Below, in pieces: positions 5,835 through 13,263 of a stretch of 13,263 nt of DNA. The notes beneath the pieces are model-generated. The model was given only the letters and a program-made list of their open reading frames with translations, was not told the origin of the DNA and ran no database searches. This DNA is from Actinobacteria bacterium UBA4719 (GTDB lineage: Bacteria > Actinomycetota > Actinomycetes > Actinomycetales > Dermatophilaceae). Each line of letters opens with the position of its first letter. The first letter of the stretch is position 1. The stretch lies in contig DHJN01000069.1 in the NCBI GenBank assembly GCA_002404345.1, positions 1-13,263 of the forward strand, given 5' to 3'. A program made the position numbers and the translations under genes.

Positions 5835-8147
5835 ATGAGCGCGCACACCGCCGGGGTCCCGCACGCTGTCGAGCGGGCCGACACAGTCGCACCCACCTCG
5901 CCCGAGCTGGAGCTTTCGTCCGTCATCAGCGCGCGCCCCCGGTCGTCGAACGGCCAGTTCATGCGCGTGGTCCGGGCCCCCAACCCGGCGGTCGACCCCG
6001 ACGTGCTGCCCGAGTACCTGCCCGAAGACTCGTCCGAGGAGCTGTCCGAGGAGCGTTTCCTCGAGCGCGAGGTCTCCTGGCTGCAGTTCAACGAGCGAGT
6101 CCTGCAGCTTGCCGCCGACGAGTCGGTACCGCTGCTGGAACGCACCCGCTATCTGGCCATCTTCGCCAGCAACCTCGACGAGTTCTTCATGGTTCGGGTG
6201 GCCGGCCTCAAGCGCCGGATCGCGACCGGCCTGGCGATGCGTTCGGCCTCAGGTCTGGAACCGCGTGAGGTCCTCGATCAGATCTCGCTGGTTGCCCACG
6301 AGCTGATGGCCATGCATGCCAGCGTGTTCGAGGAGCACGTGCGCCCCGCGCTGATCAAGGAGGGCATCGCCATCTTGCGCTGGGATGAGCTCGACAGAGG
6401 AGAGCAGGAGGGGCTCCACCGGATGTTCCGGGACCAGATCTTCCCGGTGCTCACCCCCCTTGCTGTCGACCCTGCCCACCCGTTCCCCTACATCTCCGGG
6501 CTCTCGCTCAACCTTGCCGTCCTGCTGGTCAACCCCAAGACCCGCATCGAGCACTTCGCCCGCGTCAAGGTGCCTCCGCTGCTGCCCCGTTTCGTGCAGA
6601 TCCAGTCCCCCGACTCGACGCCGGCCCATCCCTTCCGAGCACGGTTCGTTCCCCTCGAGGACATCATCGCCGCGCACCTTGAGCAGCTCTTCCCAGGCAT
6701 GCAGGTGAGCGAGCACTTCACCTTCCGCGTCACCCGCAACGAAGACCTCGAGGTCGAGGAGGACGACGTCGAAAACCTGCTCGCGGCCCTGGAGAAGGAG
6801 CTCACCCGGCGCCGCTTCGGCCCCCCGGTGCGCCTCGAGATCGCCGAGGACATGGACGACCACGTCATGGACCTGCTCGAACGCGAGCTGGGCGTGGACG
6901 CCGGCGAGGTCTACCGCCTTCCTGCTCCGCTGGACCTGCGTGGGCTCGATGTGGTGGCCGACCTCGAGCGTTCGGAACTGCGGTTTCCTGCGTTCGTGCC
7001 CAAGACCCACCCCGACCTGGCTGCGGTCGAGAGCTCACAGGCGAGTGACATCCTGGCCTCCATCCGGACCAAGGACATCCTGCTCCAGCACCCCTACGAC
7101 TCCTTCTCGACATCGGTGCAAGCCTTCATCGAGCAGGCAGCAGCGGACCCAAAAGTTCTCGCCATCAAGCAGACGCTCTACCGCACCAGCGGCGACTCCC
7201 CCATCGTGGACGCCCTGATCGACGCAGCGGAGGCCGGCAAGCAGGTGCTCGCGGTCGTCGAGATCAAGGCCCGATTCGACGAGCAGGCCAACATCTCGTG
7301 GGCCCGCAAGCTCGAGCACGCCGGCGTCCACGTCGTCTACGGCATCGTCGGCCTCAAGACCCACGCCAAGCTGGCGCTGGTCGTGCGCCAGGAGGCCGAA
7401 GGGCTGCGCCGCTACTGCCACATAGGCACCGGCAACTACAACCCCAAGACCGCTCGCGTGTATGAGGACCTGGGTCTGCTCACCTGCAACCCTCAGGTGG
7501 GCGAAGACCTGACCCGGCTGTTCAACCAGCTCTCGGGGTGGGCGCCGCGCAGCAGGTTCAAGCGTCTCCTGGTGGCACCGCGCTCGGTGCGCTGGGGCCT
7601 CATCGACCACATCCAGGCCGAGACGGAGAACGCGCAGGCAGGGGTCGGCGGCTACGTCGGCCTGAAGGTGAACTCGATCGTCGACGACCAGCTGATCGAT
7701 GCGTTATACCGCGCTTCGCAGGCCGGCGTCTTGGTCGACCTTTGGGTCCGCGGCATCTGCGCCCTGCGTCCTGGTGTCGAGGGCCTGTCCGAGAACGTCC
7801 GGGTCCGCTCGATCCTGGGCAGGTTCCTGGAGCACTCGCGGCTGTTCATCTTCGGCGGCCGCGACGGCGACCCGATCGTCTTCATCGGCAGCGCCGACAT
7901 GATGCACCGCAACCTCGATCGCCGGGTCGAGGCCCTGGTCCGGCTCTCGGACCCGGGGCACATCGCGGACATGAAGTCCCTGATGAGCCTGGGCATGAGC
8001 GATGACGTGTCCAGCTGGCACCTCAGCGGCGACGGCCGATGGACCCGGCACTGCCACGACGCCGACGGCGAGGAGCTGCTCGAGCTGCAGAGCACGCTGA
8101 TCGAGAACAACGCGAGGCGCCGGCGCAAGGCAGCCCGACGCCGATGA
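5835..8147 (+). CDS. ppk: Polyphosphate kinase (PPK1)
   Basis: This 770-aa enzyme reversibly transfers the ATP gamma-phosphate to polyphosphate. The conserved region begins near residue 76 with [16 protein letters not shown] and [16 protein letters not shown] (N and head domains), followed by the two phospholipase-D-like C-terminal domains. The catalytic histidine that becomes phosphorylated is H510 in [15 protein letters not shown]; a second conserved motif, [20 protein letters not shown], contains H529, and [14 protein letters not shown] closes the active site. The first 75 residues are a low-complexity, acidic extension containing four 12-nt repeats. The ATG at 5835 is preferred because it follows mshD by 5 bp and has a -10 seven bases upstream; the frame stays open far into mshD, but that part is the mshD gene in another frame. 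A later in-frame ATG at 5961 is possible. The C-terminal tail is strongly basic. Confidence 0.96.
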   Translation: MSAHTAGVPHAVERADTVAPTSPELELSSVISARPRSSNGQFMRVVRAPNPAVDPDVLPEYLPEDSSEELSEERFLEREVSWLQFNERVLQLAADESVPLLERTRYLAIFASNLDEFFMVRVAGLKRRIATGLAMRSASGLEPREVLDQISLVAHELMAMHASVFEEHVRPALIKEGIAILRWDELDRGEQEGLHRMFRDQIFPVLTPLAVDPAHPFPYISGLSLNLAVLLVNPKTRIEHFARVKVPPLLPRFVQIQSPDSTPAHPFRARFVPLEDIIAAHLEQLFPGMQVSEHFTFRVTRNEDLEVEEDDVENLLAALEKELTRRRFGPPVRLEIAEDMDDHVMDLLERELGVDAGEVYRLPAPLDLRGLDVVADLERSELRFPAFVPKTHPDLAAVESSQASDILASIRTKDILLQHPYDSFSTSVQAFIEQAAADPKVLAIKQTLYRTSGDSPIVDALIDAAEAGKQVLAVVEIKARFDEQANISWARKLEHAGVHVVYGIVGLKTHAKLALVVRQEAEGLRRYCHIGTGNYNPKTARVYEDLGLLTCNPQVGEDLTRLFNQLSGWAPRSRFKRLLVAPRSVRWGLIDHIQAETENAQAGVGGYVGLKVNSIVDDQLIDALYRASQAGVLVDLWVRGICALRPGVEGLSENVRVRSILGRFLEHSRLFIFGGRDGDPIVFIGSADMMHRNLDRRVEALVRLSDPGHIADMKSLMSLGMSDDVSSWHLSGDGRWTRHCHDADGEELLELQSTLIENNARRRRKAARRR
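6006..6053 (+). repeat. Four degenerate 12-nt repeats in the ppk N-terminal extension
   Basis: The units encode [12 protein letters not shown] and LSEE (residues 58-73). They lie just before the conserved PPK N-domain and make an acidic, probably disordered, segment. The same 12-nt period occurs in the neighbouring mshD, with different sequence. Confidence 0.45.
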
Positions 8148-8169
8148 GCTCCCGACAGGTGACGAGGCC

Positions 8170-9114
8170 GTGATCCGTGCCGCCGGAGCCCTGCCATGGC
8201 GTCGCCGACGGGGAGCGCTGCAGGTTGCCCTGGTCCACCGACCCCGCTACGGGGACTGGGCCTGGGCCAAGGGCAAGCTCGATCCAGCCGAGGAGTGGCC
8301 GGTCGCAGCGGTGCGCGAGGTCTTCGAGGAGACGGGGCTTCGGGTACGACTGGGGCGCCCCCTGCCATCCTCGGAGTACACCGTCCTGGACCAGGCCGGC
8401 CAGCCGGAGACCAAGCAGTGCCGCTACTGGGCGGCCGAGGTCGTGGGCGGTGACGGGAAGCTGGTCAACGAGATCGACGAGGTCGCATGGCTCGACGTCC
8501 CTGCAGCCGAAGCCCGGCTCAGCTACGCCCGTGACTACGAACACCTGGGCGCCCTGGTGAACGCAGATGGTGCGGGGGCCCTGACCACGTGGCCGCTGGT
8601 GCTCGTCCGCCACGCCAAGGCCCGGTCCCGCTCGACATGGCCCGACGCGGACCCGTTGCGGCCGCTGGACGTCCGCGGTCGCGAACGCGCCAAGGCCCTG
8701 GTCCCGATCCTGGCCGCCTACGGTGTGACCCGGGTGATCACCTCCCCGTCGCTGCGTTGCCTCGACACAGTCCTTCCGTATGCAGACGCCGCCGGACACG
8801 AGGCTCGACTCAAGGTCGGGCTCTCCGAGGAAGGTTTCGCCGAAAAGCCCGAACGCGCCAGCTATCACCTGACCCGACTGCTCGAACGCGGCAATGCCAC
8901 GGTCCTGTGCAGCCACGGCCCCGTTCTGCCGGTGCTGCTCGAGCAGCTTGCCGGGATCGCCGACTCCGGCGGTTTCGCTGAGAACCCAGCCAAGGTCACC
9001 CTGTCCGAGGCCGCTCAAAGCGGCGTGGGCAAGGGTGAGGCGTTGGTGGCCCACCTGGTCGGAACCGGAACCCAGGCCCGGGTCGTCGACGTCGAGCGAT
9101 ACGTCGCGCCGTGA
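8170..9114 (+). CDS. mutT1: MutT1-like NUDIX hydrolase fused to a SixA-type histidine phosphatase
   Basis: This 314-aa cytoplasmic protein has an N-terminal NUDIX domain with a complete NUDIX box from G35 to L57 (GKLDPAEEWPVAAVREVF then EETGL, with E53 and E54 for metal binding). The C-terminal histidine phosphatase domain has the RHA motif LVLVRHAKARS (R147, catalytic H148) and a second histidine, H249, in LCSHGPVLP. The same two-domain layout and the position next to ppk are known for mycobacterial MutT1, which hydrolyses 8-oxo-dGTP, 8-oxo-GTP and diadenosine polyphosphates. The GTG start has AGGTGA seven bases upstream. It follows ppk by 22 bp and is probably co-transcribed. Which nucleotide is the main substrate cannot be read from the sequence. 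Confidence 0.9.
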   Translation: MIRAAGALPWRRRRGALQVALVHRPRYGDWAWAKGKLDPAEEWPVAAVREVFEETGLRVRLGRPLPSSEYTVLDQAGQPETKQCRYWAAEVVGGDGKLVNEIDEVAWLDVPAAEARLSYARDYEHLGALVNADGAGALTTWPLVLVRHAKARSRSTWPDADPLRPLDVRGRERAKALVPILAAYGVTRVITSPSLRCLDTVLPYADAAGHEARLKVGLSEEGFAEKPERASYHLTRLLERGNATVLCSHGPVLPVLLEQLAGIADSGGFAENPAKVTLSEAAQSGVGKGEALVAHLVGTGTQARVVDVERYVAP

Positions 9115-9131
9115 ACCCGTCTTGACCCGCC

Positions 9132-9164
9132 GTTGGGGTGTCGTTCATCCTTTCCTCACCGTGG
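9132..9164 (+). promoter_or_regulatory. Distal PHO-box-like repeats upstream of pstS
   Basis: Three consecutive 11-nt blocks can be set: GTTGGGGTGTC, GTTCATCCTTT and CCTCACCGTGG. The middle block closely matches the actinobacterial PhoP unit and the third keeps TCACC at the right offset; the first is weak. They are likely upstream PhoP sites for pstS. Confidence 0.45.
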
Positions 9165-9197
9165 AGCCGACCCGCGGCCGCTCGAAGGCCGTACTCC

Positions 9198-9219
9198 GTT
9201 CATGTTCTGTTAACCCACC
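9198..9219 (+). promoter_or_regulatory. Proximal PHO box of pstS
   Basis: Two adjoining 11-nt units, GTTCATGTTCT and GTTAACCCACC, form the direct repeat expected for PhoP, about 90 bases before the pstS start. Together with the distal cluster this suggests strong induction on phosphate starvation, as shown for pstS in Streptomyces and mycobacteria. Confidence 0.6.
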
Positions 9220-9246
9220 ACCAAGCATTGAGTCACCCGGCCTCCT

Positions 9247-9252
9247 TAGCGT
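9247..9252 (+). promoter_or_regulatory. Candidate -10 element of pstS
   Basis: TAGCGT matches TANNNT and lies 27 bases after the proximal PHO box. No -35 is recognisable at the right distance, which fits an activator-dependent promoter. The leader would be about 50 nt with the ribosome-binding site GGAGAGG at 9295-9301. Confidence 0.35.
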
Positions 9253-9310
9253 TGCCCCCATCGGGCAAGCGCCCGACTGACTGACCCCTGCAATGGAGAG
9301 GCTCAACATC

Positions 9311-10436
9311 GTGAAGATCCAGTCTCGTCGGCGATTCGCCAGCGTCACGGGCATTGCCCTGGCCGGCACGCTCGCTCTATCTGGCTGTGGCTCCGACAAG
9401 AACGCGACCGCGACCCCGGGCGCGAACGGCACGGCCAAGGCCGGCTGCGCCACCGGCACGCTGAACGGCGAGGGCTCATCGGCCCAGAAGAACGCCATCG
9501 AGCAGGCCATCACGGACTTCCAGGCAACGTGCCCGGGTGCGACGCTCAACTACAACCCAACCGGTTCTGGCGCAGGCATCAAGCAGTTCATCGCCGGCCA
9601 GGTCGACTTCGCCGGTTCCGACTCGGCCCTGAAAGACAAGCCGAAGGCGGGATCGACCAGCATCGAGCAGGTCGACGCTGACAAGAGGTGCGCCTCCCCC
9701 GCCTGGAACCTCCCCATGGTGACCGGGCCCATTGCCGTGGCCTACAACGTCAAGGGTGTCGCCAAGCTGGTCCTGACCCCCGCCGTGACCGCGAAGATCT
9801 TCAACGGCACCATCAAGATGTGGAACGACCCGGCAATCGCAGCACTCAACAAGGGCGTCGCCCTTCCGAAGCAGGCCATCAAGGTCTTCTTCCGCTCCGG
9901 ACGAGTCCGGCACGACCGAGAACTTCACCAAGTACCTGCACACCGCAGCGGCCAAGGACTGGTCCGCGGACCCGGCCAAGAAGTGGTCCGGCAAGGGTGA
10001 GGGCAAGGAGAAGTCCGCCGGTGTCGCCAATGCCGTCAAGGCCACCGATGGCGGCATCACCTACGCCGAGTGGTCCTACGCCAAGGACAACAAGCTGGGC
10101 ATCGCCCAGATCGACAATGGCGCCGGCCCGGTCGAGCTCACCGGCGCGGCAGTCGGCAAGGCCGTCAGCGCCGCCAAGCAGAGCGGCGTCGGCAACAACT
10201 TGACGCTGAAGCTGGACTACGCCACCAAGGAGGCCGGGGCCTACCCGATCCTGCTGGTGACCTACGAGATCGTCTGTTCCAAGGCCAAGGACCCCGCCAA
10301 GGTCAAGCTGACCAAGGCGTTCCTGAAGTCCTTTGCAGCGGCGGGCGAGCAGACCAAGTTGCAGGACATCGGCTATGCGCCGCTTCCCGCTGAGGTCCAG
10401 ACCAAGGTCGCCACCGCGATCGACGCCCTTTCCTGA
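9311..10436 (+). CDS. pstS: Phosphate-binding lipoprotein PstS, interrupted by a one-base frameshift
   Basis: This is the substrate-binding lipoprotein of the high-affinity phosphate ABC transporter. GTG 9311 is the likely start because GGAGAGG (9295-9301) lies nine bases upstream; the ATG at 9293 overlaps that site. The signal peptide has RRR, a hydrophobic core and the lipobox LSGC (C26). Ligand-loop motifs GEGSSA (53-58) and GSDSAL (102-107) are present. After FFRS (S196, codon 9896-9898) one extra base, a G at 9899 or 9900, breaks the frame. The next frame continues as DESGTTENFTKYL and runs to a conserved PstS end at 10436. Repaired, it is 374 aa, the usual length. As written, translation ends at 10000 after 33 wrong residues, giving 229 aa without the SGTT phosphate loop. 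Further degradation is absent, so this is a recent mutation or a sequence error. Confidence 0.9.
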
Positions 10437-10462
10437 TCTCCAAAAGACAGGTTTGAGCTGAC

Positions 10463-11473
10463 GTGCCGAGCATCACCGGCGTCTCTGCCGTAGACGAGCT
10501 CCCCGGCCCGGAAGGGCACGGTCCCCTCCAGGGGGACCGTGCCTCCACCGGGCAGCTCGGCGACCGCCTCTTCAGCGGCACGGCCAGAGGCGCCGGTCTG
10601 CTTGTCATCGCCCTGGTGAGCATGATCGCCGTCTTCCTGCTCTCCCAGGCACTGCCCGCCCTGGCCAAGGACAAGGTCAGCTTTCTGACGTCGACTCAAT
10701 GGGATGTCGACGGGACCCCGCTCCAGTTCGGCATCGCCAACATGCTGTGGGTGACCGTGCTCTCCTCGGCGATCGCCATGCTCATCGCCGTCCCCTTCGG
10801 CGTGGGCGTCGCCCTGTTCATCACCCAGTACGCACCAGCCTGGCTGAGCCGACCGGCGGCAACCCTGGTCGACCTGCTCGCAGCCGTGCCCTCGATCGTC
10901 TACGGCTTGTGGGGACTGCAGGTCTTCGGTCCGCACATGGCCGGGGTGCAGGCCGACCTGGAAAGGCTCTTCGGGTGGTTCCCGCTGTTCAAGGACGCCG
11001 GCGTTGGCGCAGCCAGCACGATCCTCACCGTGGCTGTGGTGCTCTCCATCATGGTGCTGCCGATCGTCACGGCGCTCTCGCGCGAAGTCTTCGCCCAGAC
11101 CCCCTCGTCACACACGGACGCGGCGCTGGCTCTGGGTGCAACGCGCTGGGAGATGATCCGCACCGCAGTCCTGCCCTTCGGCAAGCAGGGGGTCATCAGT
11201 GCCTCGATGCTCGGCCTCGGCCGGGCTCTCGGTGAGACGGTCGCTGTCATGATCATCCTGTCGGCGCTGGCTGACGGTACGTCCTGGTCCTGGTCCATGT
11301 TCAACGGTGGAGAGACCTTCGCCTCCAAGATCGCCAACAACGCCGCCGAGTTCGACTCACCGCAGAAGGCCGGTGCGTTCATGGCTGCGGGGCTGGTGCT
11401 GTTCCTGCTGACCTTCGTGGTCAACGTGATCGCGCGCATCGTGATCGAACGCCAGAAGGCGTTCACCGAATGA
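10463..11473 (+). CDS. pstC: Phosphate ABC transporter permease PstC
   Basis: This 336-aa inner-membrane protein pairs with PstA to form the phosphate channel. It has an N-terminal cytoplasmic stretch of about 45 residues, then six hydrophobic segments, with the large extracytoplasmic loop usual for PstC after the first. The cytoplasmic EAA loop that docks on PstB is at about 208-236 (EVFAQTPSSHTDAALALGAT, then RWEMIRTAVLP). The GTG start lies 26 bp after pstS; only a weak AGG or GAG precedes it, so expression may be low compared with PstS. No in-frame ATG, GTG or TTG follows the hairpin at 10495-10559 before the first membrane segment, so the hairpin is inside the coding region. The stop overlaps the pstA start by ATGA. 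Confidence 0.95.
   Translation: MPSITGVSAVDELPGPEGHGPLQGDRASTGQLGDRLFSGTARGAGLLVIALVSMIAVFLLSQALPALAKDKVSFLTSTQWDVDGTPLQFGIANMLWVTVLSSAIAMLIAVPFGVGVALFITQYAPAWLSRPAATLVDLLAAVPSIVYGLWGLQVFGPHMAGVQADLERLFGWFPLFKDAGVGAASTILTVAVVLSIMVLPIVTALSREVFAQTPSSHTDAALALGATRWEMIRTAVLPFGKQGVISASMLGLGRALGETVAVMIILSALADGTSWSWSMFNGGETFASKIANNAAEFDSPQKAGAFMAAGLVLFLLTFVVNVIARIVIERQKAFTE
10495..10559 (+). repeat. Strong nested hairpin within the first codons of pstC
   Basis: The core is a perfect 12-bp stem, GGCACGGTCCCC (10515-10526) with GGGGACCGTGCC (10532-10543), around a 5-nt loop TCCAG. Outside it CCCGG (10507-10511) pairs with CCGGG (10548-10552), and further out CGAGCT (10495-10500) pairs with AGCTCG (10554-10559). 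All three stems nest with small bulges. It encodes the unconserved cytoplasmic N-terminus of PstC, starting 32 bases after the GTG. No T-run follows, so it is not a classical terminator. It could stop exonucleases or slow ribosomes and so set the PstS to PstC ratio. Confidence 0.65.
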
Positions 11474-12396
11474 GCGTGACGCACATGAGCTCAGACTCAG
11501 ACCTGAACGCGTGGCCGGGGAGTCCCGCCTCCGGTTTCGGCCACCGGTCCCGTGGCCGAACCCTGCGCAACGCGCTGGCCCGCGCCGTGATGTGGACGGC
11601 GTTCGCGGTCGCGATGGTGCCCCTGGCCTGGATCCTCTGGAGCGTGGTCAGCAAGGGCGGACACATGCTGCTCGACAGCCACTGGTGGGCCAACTCCCAG
11701 CGCGGTATCACCAACCGTATCGTCGGCGGTGGCGCCGTGCATGCGATCCAGGGCACCCTCATCCAGGGTCTGGTGACTGCGCTGATGGCCGTGCCGATCG
11801 GGGTGATGACGGCCATCTACCTGGTGGAGTATGGCCGCGGACGGCTTGCCAAGGTGGTCAGCTTCACGGTCGACATCCTCACGGGCATCCCGTCCATCGT
11901 CGCGGCGCTGTTCGTCTATGCCGTGTGGGTCACCGCCTTCGGATTCCAGCGGGTGGCCTTCGCCGTGTGCCTGGCCCTGGTGCTGCTCATGATCCCGGTC
12001 GTCGTGCGTTCGACCGAGGAGATGCTCAAGCTCGTGCCGAACGAGCTGCGCGAGGCCGCCTATGCACTCGGCGTGCCGAAGTGGAAGACCATCATGCGGA
12101 TCGTCCTGCCAACTGCCTTTGCCGGCATCATCACGGGCGTCCTGCTCGGCCTGGCCCGGATCATGGGAGAGACGGCGCCGCTGCTGATCCTGGGGCCCTA
12201 CACCAAGAACATCGCGACGGACCTTTTCGGCGGGCTCATGCCGACCCTGCCGACGATGATCAACCAGGACCGCACCGAGGTGCTCCAACCTGCCGTTGAC
12301 CGGGTCTGGGGGGCGGCTGCGACACTTATCCTGCTGATCCTGGCACTGAACATCGCCGGACGCCTCATCGCCCGCTACGGCAAGCTCAAGAACTGA
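11470..12396 (+). CDS. pstA: Phosphate ABC transporter permease PstA
   Basis: This 308-aa inner-membrane protein is the second half of the phosphate channel. After about 35 polar residues it shows a first membrane segment (VMWTAFAVAMVPLAWIL), an extracytoplasmic loop, and then about five more segments. The PstB-contacting EAA loop lies at about 183-213 (EEMLKLVPNELREAAYALGV, then PKWKTIMRIVLP). The motif GLARIMGETAPLLI is typical of PstA. The ATG overlaps the pstC stop by four bases (ATGA), which indicates translational coupling. A second in-frame ATG six codons... (residue 6) is possible but would lose the overlap. It is intact and of normal length. Confidence 0.95.
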   Translation: MSVTHMSSDSDLNAWPGSPASGFGHRSRGRTLRNALARAVMWTAFAVAMVPLAWILWSVVSKGGHMLLDSHWWANSQRGITNRIVGGGAVHAIQGTLIQGLVTALMAVPIGVMTAIYLVEYGRGRLAKVVSFTVDILTGIPSIVAALFVYAVWVTAFGFQRVAFAVCLALVLLMIPVVVRSTEEMLKLVPNELREAAYALGVPKWKTIMRIVLPTAFAGIITGVLLGLARIMGETAPLLILGPYTKNIATDLFGGLMPTLPTMINQDRTEVLQPAVDRVWGAAATLILLILALNIAGRLIARYGKLKN

Positions 12397-12436
12397 CCGG
12401 CCCCCCGGCATACCCTGCATTTCGCTGTTCAGAACG

Positions 12437-12443
12437 AAGGAGG
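12437..12443 (+). promoter_or_regulatory. Very strong ribosome-binding site of pstB
   Basis: AAGGAGG, extended to AAGGAGGAG, lies ten bases before ATG 12454. It is by far the best Shine-Dalgarno in the window and fixes the pstB start. It contrasts with the weak site of pstC. Confidence 0.8.
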
Positions 12444-12453
12444 AGAACACCAC

Positions 12454-13230
12454 ATGGCCAAGCGCATCGACCTCAAGGACCTGAACGTCTTCTACGGCGC
12501 CTTCAAGGCGGTCGAGGACGTGACGATGACTGTCGAGCCGCGTTCGGTGACGGCCTTCATCGGCCCGTCCGGCTGCGGCAAGTCGACGCTGCTTCGGACG
12601 CTGAACCGCATGCACGAGGTCATCCCCGGTGGCCGGATCGAAGGGTCGGTTCACCTGGACGACGACGACATCTACGCCGCCAACGTGGACCCCGTGGCCG
12701 TTCGGCGCACCGTGGGCATGGTGTTCCAGCGGCCGAACCCGTTCCCCACGATGTCGATCGCGGACAACGTGGCGGCGGGGTTGCGGCTCAACGGCCTGAA
12801 GAACAAGAAGGTTCTCGCCGAGAAGGTCGAGGCCTCGCTGCGCAGCGCGAACCTGTGGAACGAGGTCAAGGACCGGCTCAGCAAGCCCGGTGCCGGCCTC
12901 TCCGGCGGTCAGCAACAGAGACTGTGCATCGCCCGGGCCATCGCCGTCGAGCCCCAGGTGCTGCTGATGGACGAGCCCTGCTCGGCGCTGGATCCGATCT
13001 CCACGCTGGCCATCGAGGACCTGGTCACCGAGCTCAAGAGCACGTACACGATCCTGATCGTGACCCACAACATGCAGCAGGCGGCTCGAGTCTCGGACCG
13101 GACAGCGTTCTTCAACCTGGCGGCGACCGGCAAGGCCGGGCGGTTGATCGAGATGGACGACACGCAGAAGATGTTCAGCAACCCGACCCAGCGCACCACC
13201 GAGGACTACGTCTCCGGCCGCTTCGGCTGA
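12454..13230 (+). CDS. pstB: Phosphate ABC transporter ATP-binding protein PstB
   Basis: This 258-aa cytoplasmic ATPase drives phosphate import through PstCA. The motifs are complete: Walker [10 protein letters not shown] (37-45), the Q-loop in [12 protein letters not shown], the ABC signature LSGGQQQR (149-156), Walker [14 protein letters not shown] (D173, E174), and the H-loop THNMQQ (H205). FQRPNPFP and the ending [10 protein letters not shown] are characteristic of PstB. The gene lies 57 bp after pstA, with a strong ribosome-binding site in the gap. The length is normal and the frame is intact. It probably ends or nearly ends the operon; only 33 bases follow it, so phoU or other genes cannot be excluded. 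Confidence 0.97.
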   Translation: MAKRIDLKDLNVFYGAFKAVEDVTMTVEPRSVTAFIGPSGCGKSTLLRTLNRMHEVIPGGRIEGSVHLDDDDIYAANVDPVAVRRTVGMVFQRPNPFPTMSIADNVAAGLRLNGLKNKKVLAEKVEASLRSANLWNEVKDRLSKPGAGLSGGQQQRLCIARAIAVEPQVLLMDEPCSALDPISTLAIEDLVTELKSTYTILIVTHNMQQAARVSDRTAFFNLAATGKAGRLIEMDDTQKMFSNPTQRTTEDYVSGRFG

Positions 13231-13263
13231 CCCGGTTGTCGCGTGGGGCGGTTTTTGCGTGGG

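Noticed and set aside
9209..9225. GTTAAC followed by CCACCACCAAG as a GlnR-binding site before pstS
   Set aside because: The first half resembles the GlnR a-site, but the second half does not match GaAAc; the PHO-box reading is better.
9293..9310. ATG at 9293 as the start of pstS
   Set aside because: It overlaps the GGAGAGG ribosome-binding site, and a normal lipoprotein signal peptide begins at GTG 9311.
9899..9900. Programmed ribosomal frameshifting in pstS
   Set aside because: No slippery heptamer, rare-codon or in-frame stop signal is at the junction, and PstS is not known to use recoding.
11497..13068. 523-codon minus-strand open frame opposite pstA and pstB
   Set aside because: It lies fully antisense to intact pstA and pstB; its His/Asp/Gln/Gly-rich composition is the usual shadow of high-GC coding DNA.
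13205..13263. Terminator after pstB (GCCG-CTT-CGGC and the TTTTT at 13252-13256)
   Set aside because: The short stem is within the last codons and far from the T-run, and the window ends too soon to judge.
1..13263. CRISPR arrays, tRNA or rRNA genes, insertion sequences and phage attachment sites
   Set aside because: I saw no regularly spaced repeats, cloverleaf-type sequences, transposase motifs or terminal inverted repeats; gene order looks like core chromosome.

Overview
The window is high-GC actinobacterial chromosome. Mycothiol synthase (mshD) and an orphan GlnR-type regulator are lineage markers for Actinobacteria. Dense coding, frequent GTG starts, leaderless-looking promoters and 11-nt PHO-box repeats agree with this. 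The gene order glnR-mshD-ppk-mutT1-pstSCAB resembles a neighbourhood known from Streptomyces and relatives. A Micrococcales member, for example an Intrasporangiaceae/Tetrasphaera-like organism, is plausible but is a guess; the sequence does not fix a genus.

Left part (1-3936). The 3' end of a DUF4012-like gene converges on a minus-strand three-gene unit reading right to left: a nitrobindin-like heme protein, a low-molecular-weight tyrosine phosphatase, and a membrane-anchored Asp-box protein whose frame is broken by one base. Diverging from this unit is a small DsrE-family gene with a leaderless promoter. It converges, 5 bp apart, on a minus-strand pair: a MoaD/ThiS-like sulfur-carrier-type protein and an unknown multi-pass membrane protein.

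Right part (4018-13230, all plus strand). glnR (nitrogen regulator) is followed by mshD, then ppk (polyphosphate kinase), mutT1 (NUDIX plus SixA-like phosphatase), and the high-affinity phosphate transporter pstS-pstC-pstA-pstB. PHO-box-like 11-nt direct repeats lie before pstS (two clusters) and inside the 3' end of mshD just before ppk. Phosphate uptake and polyphosphate synthesis are therefore probably both under PhoP control, beside the nitrogen regulator.

Most of the window is ordinary, and I found no convincing undescribed system. The items most worth checking are: a single-base frameshift in pstS exactly at the phosphate-binding SGTT loop; a second one-base frameshift in the Asp-box gene, which makes assembly error likely for both; a very strong nested hairpin inside the first codons of pstC; 12-nt degenerate tandem repeats in mshD and in the ppk N-terminal extension; and the PHO box in front of ppk.
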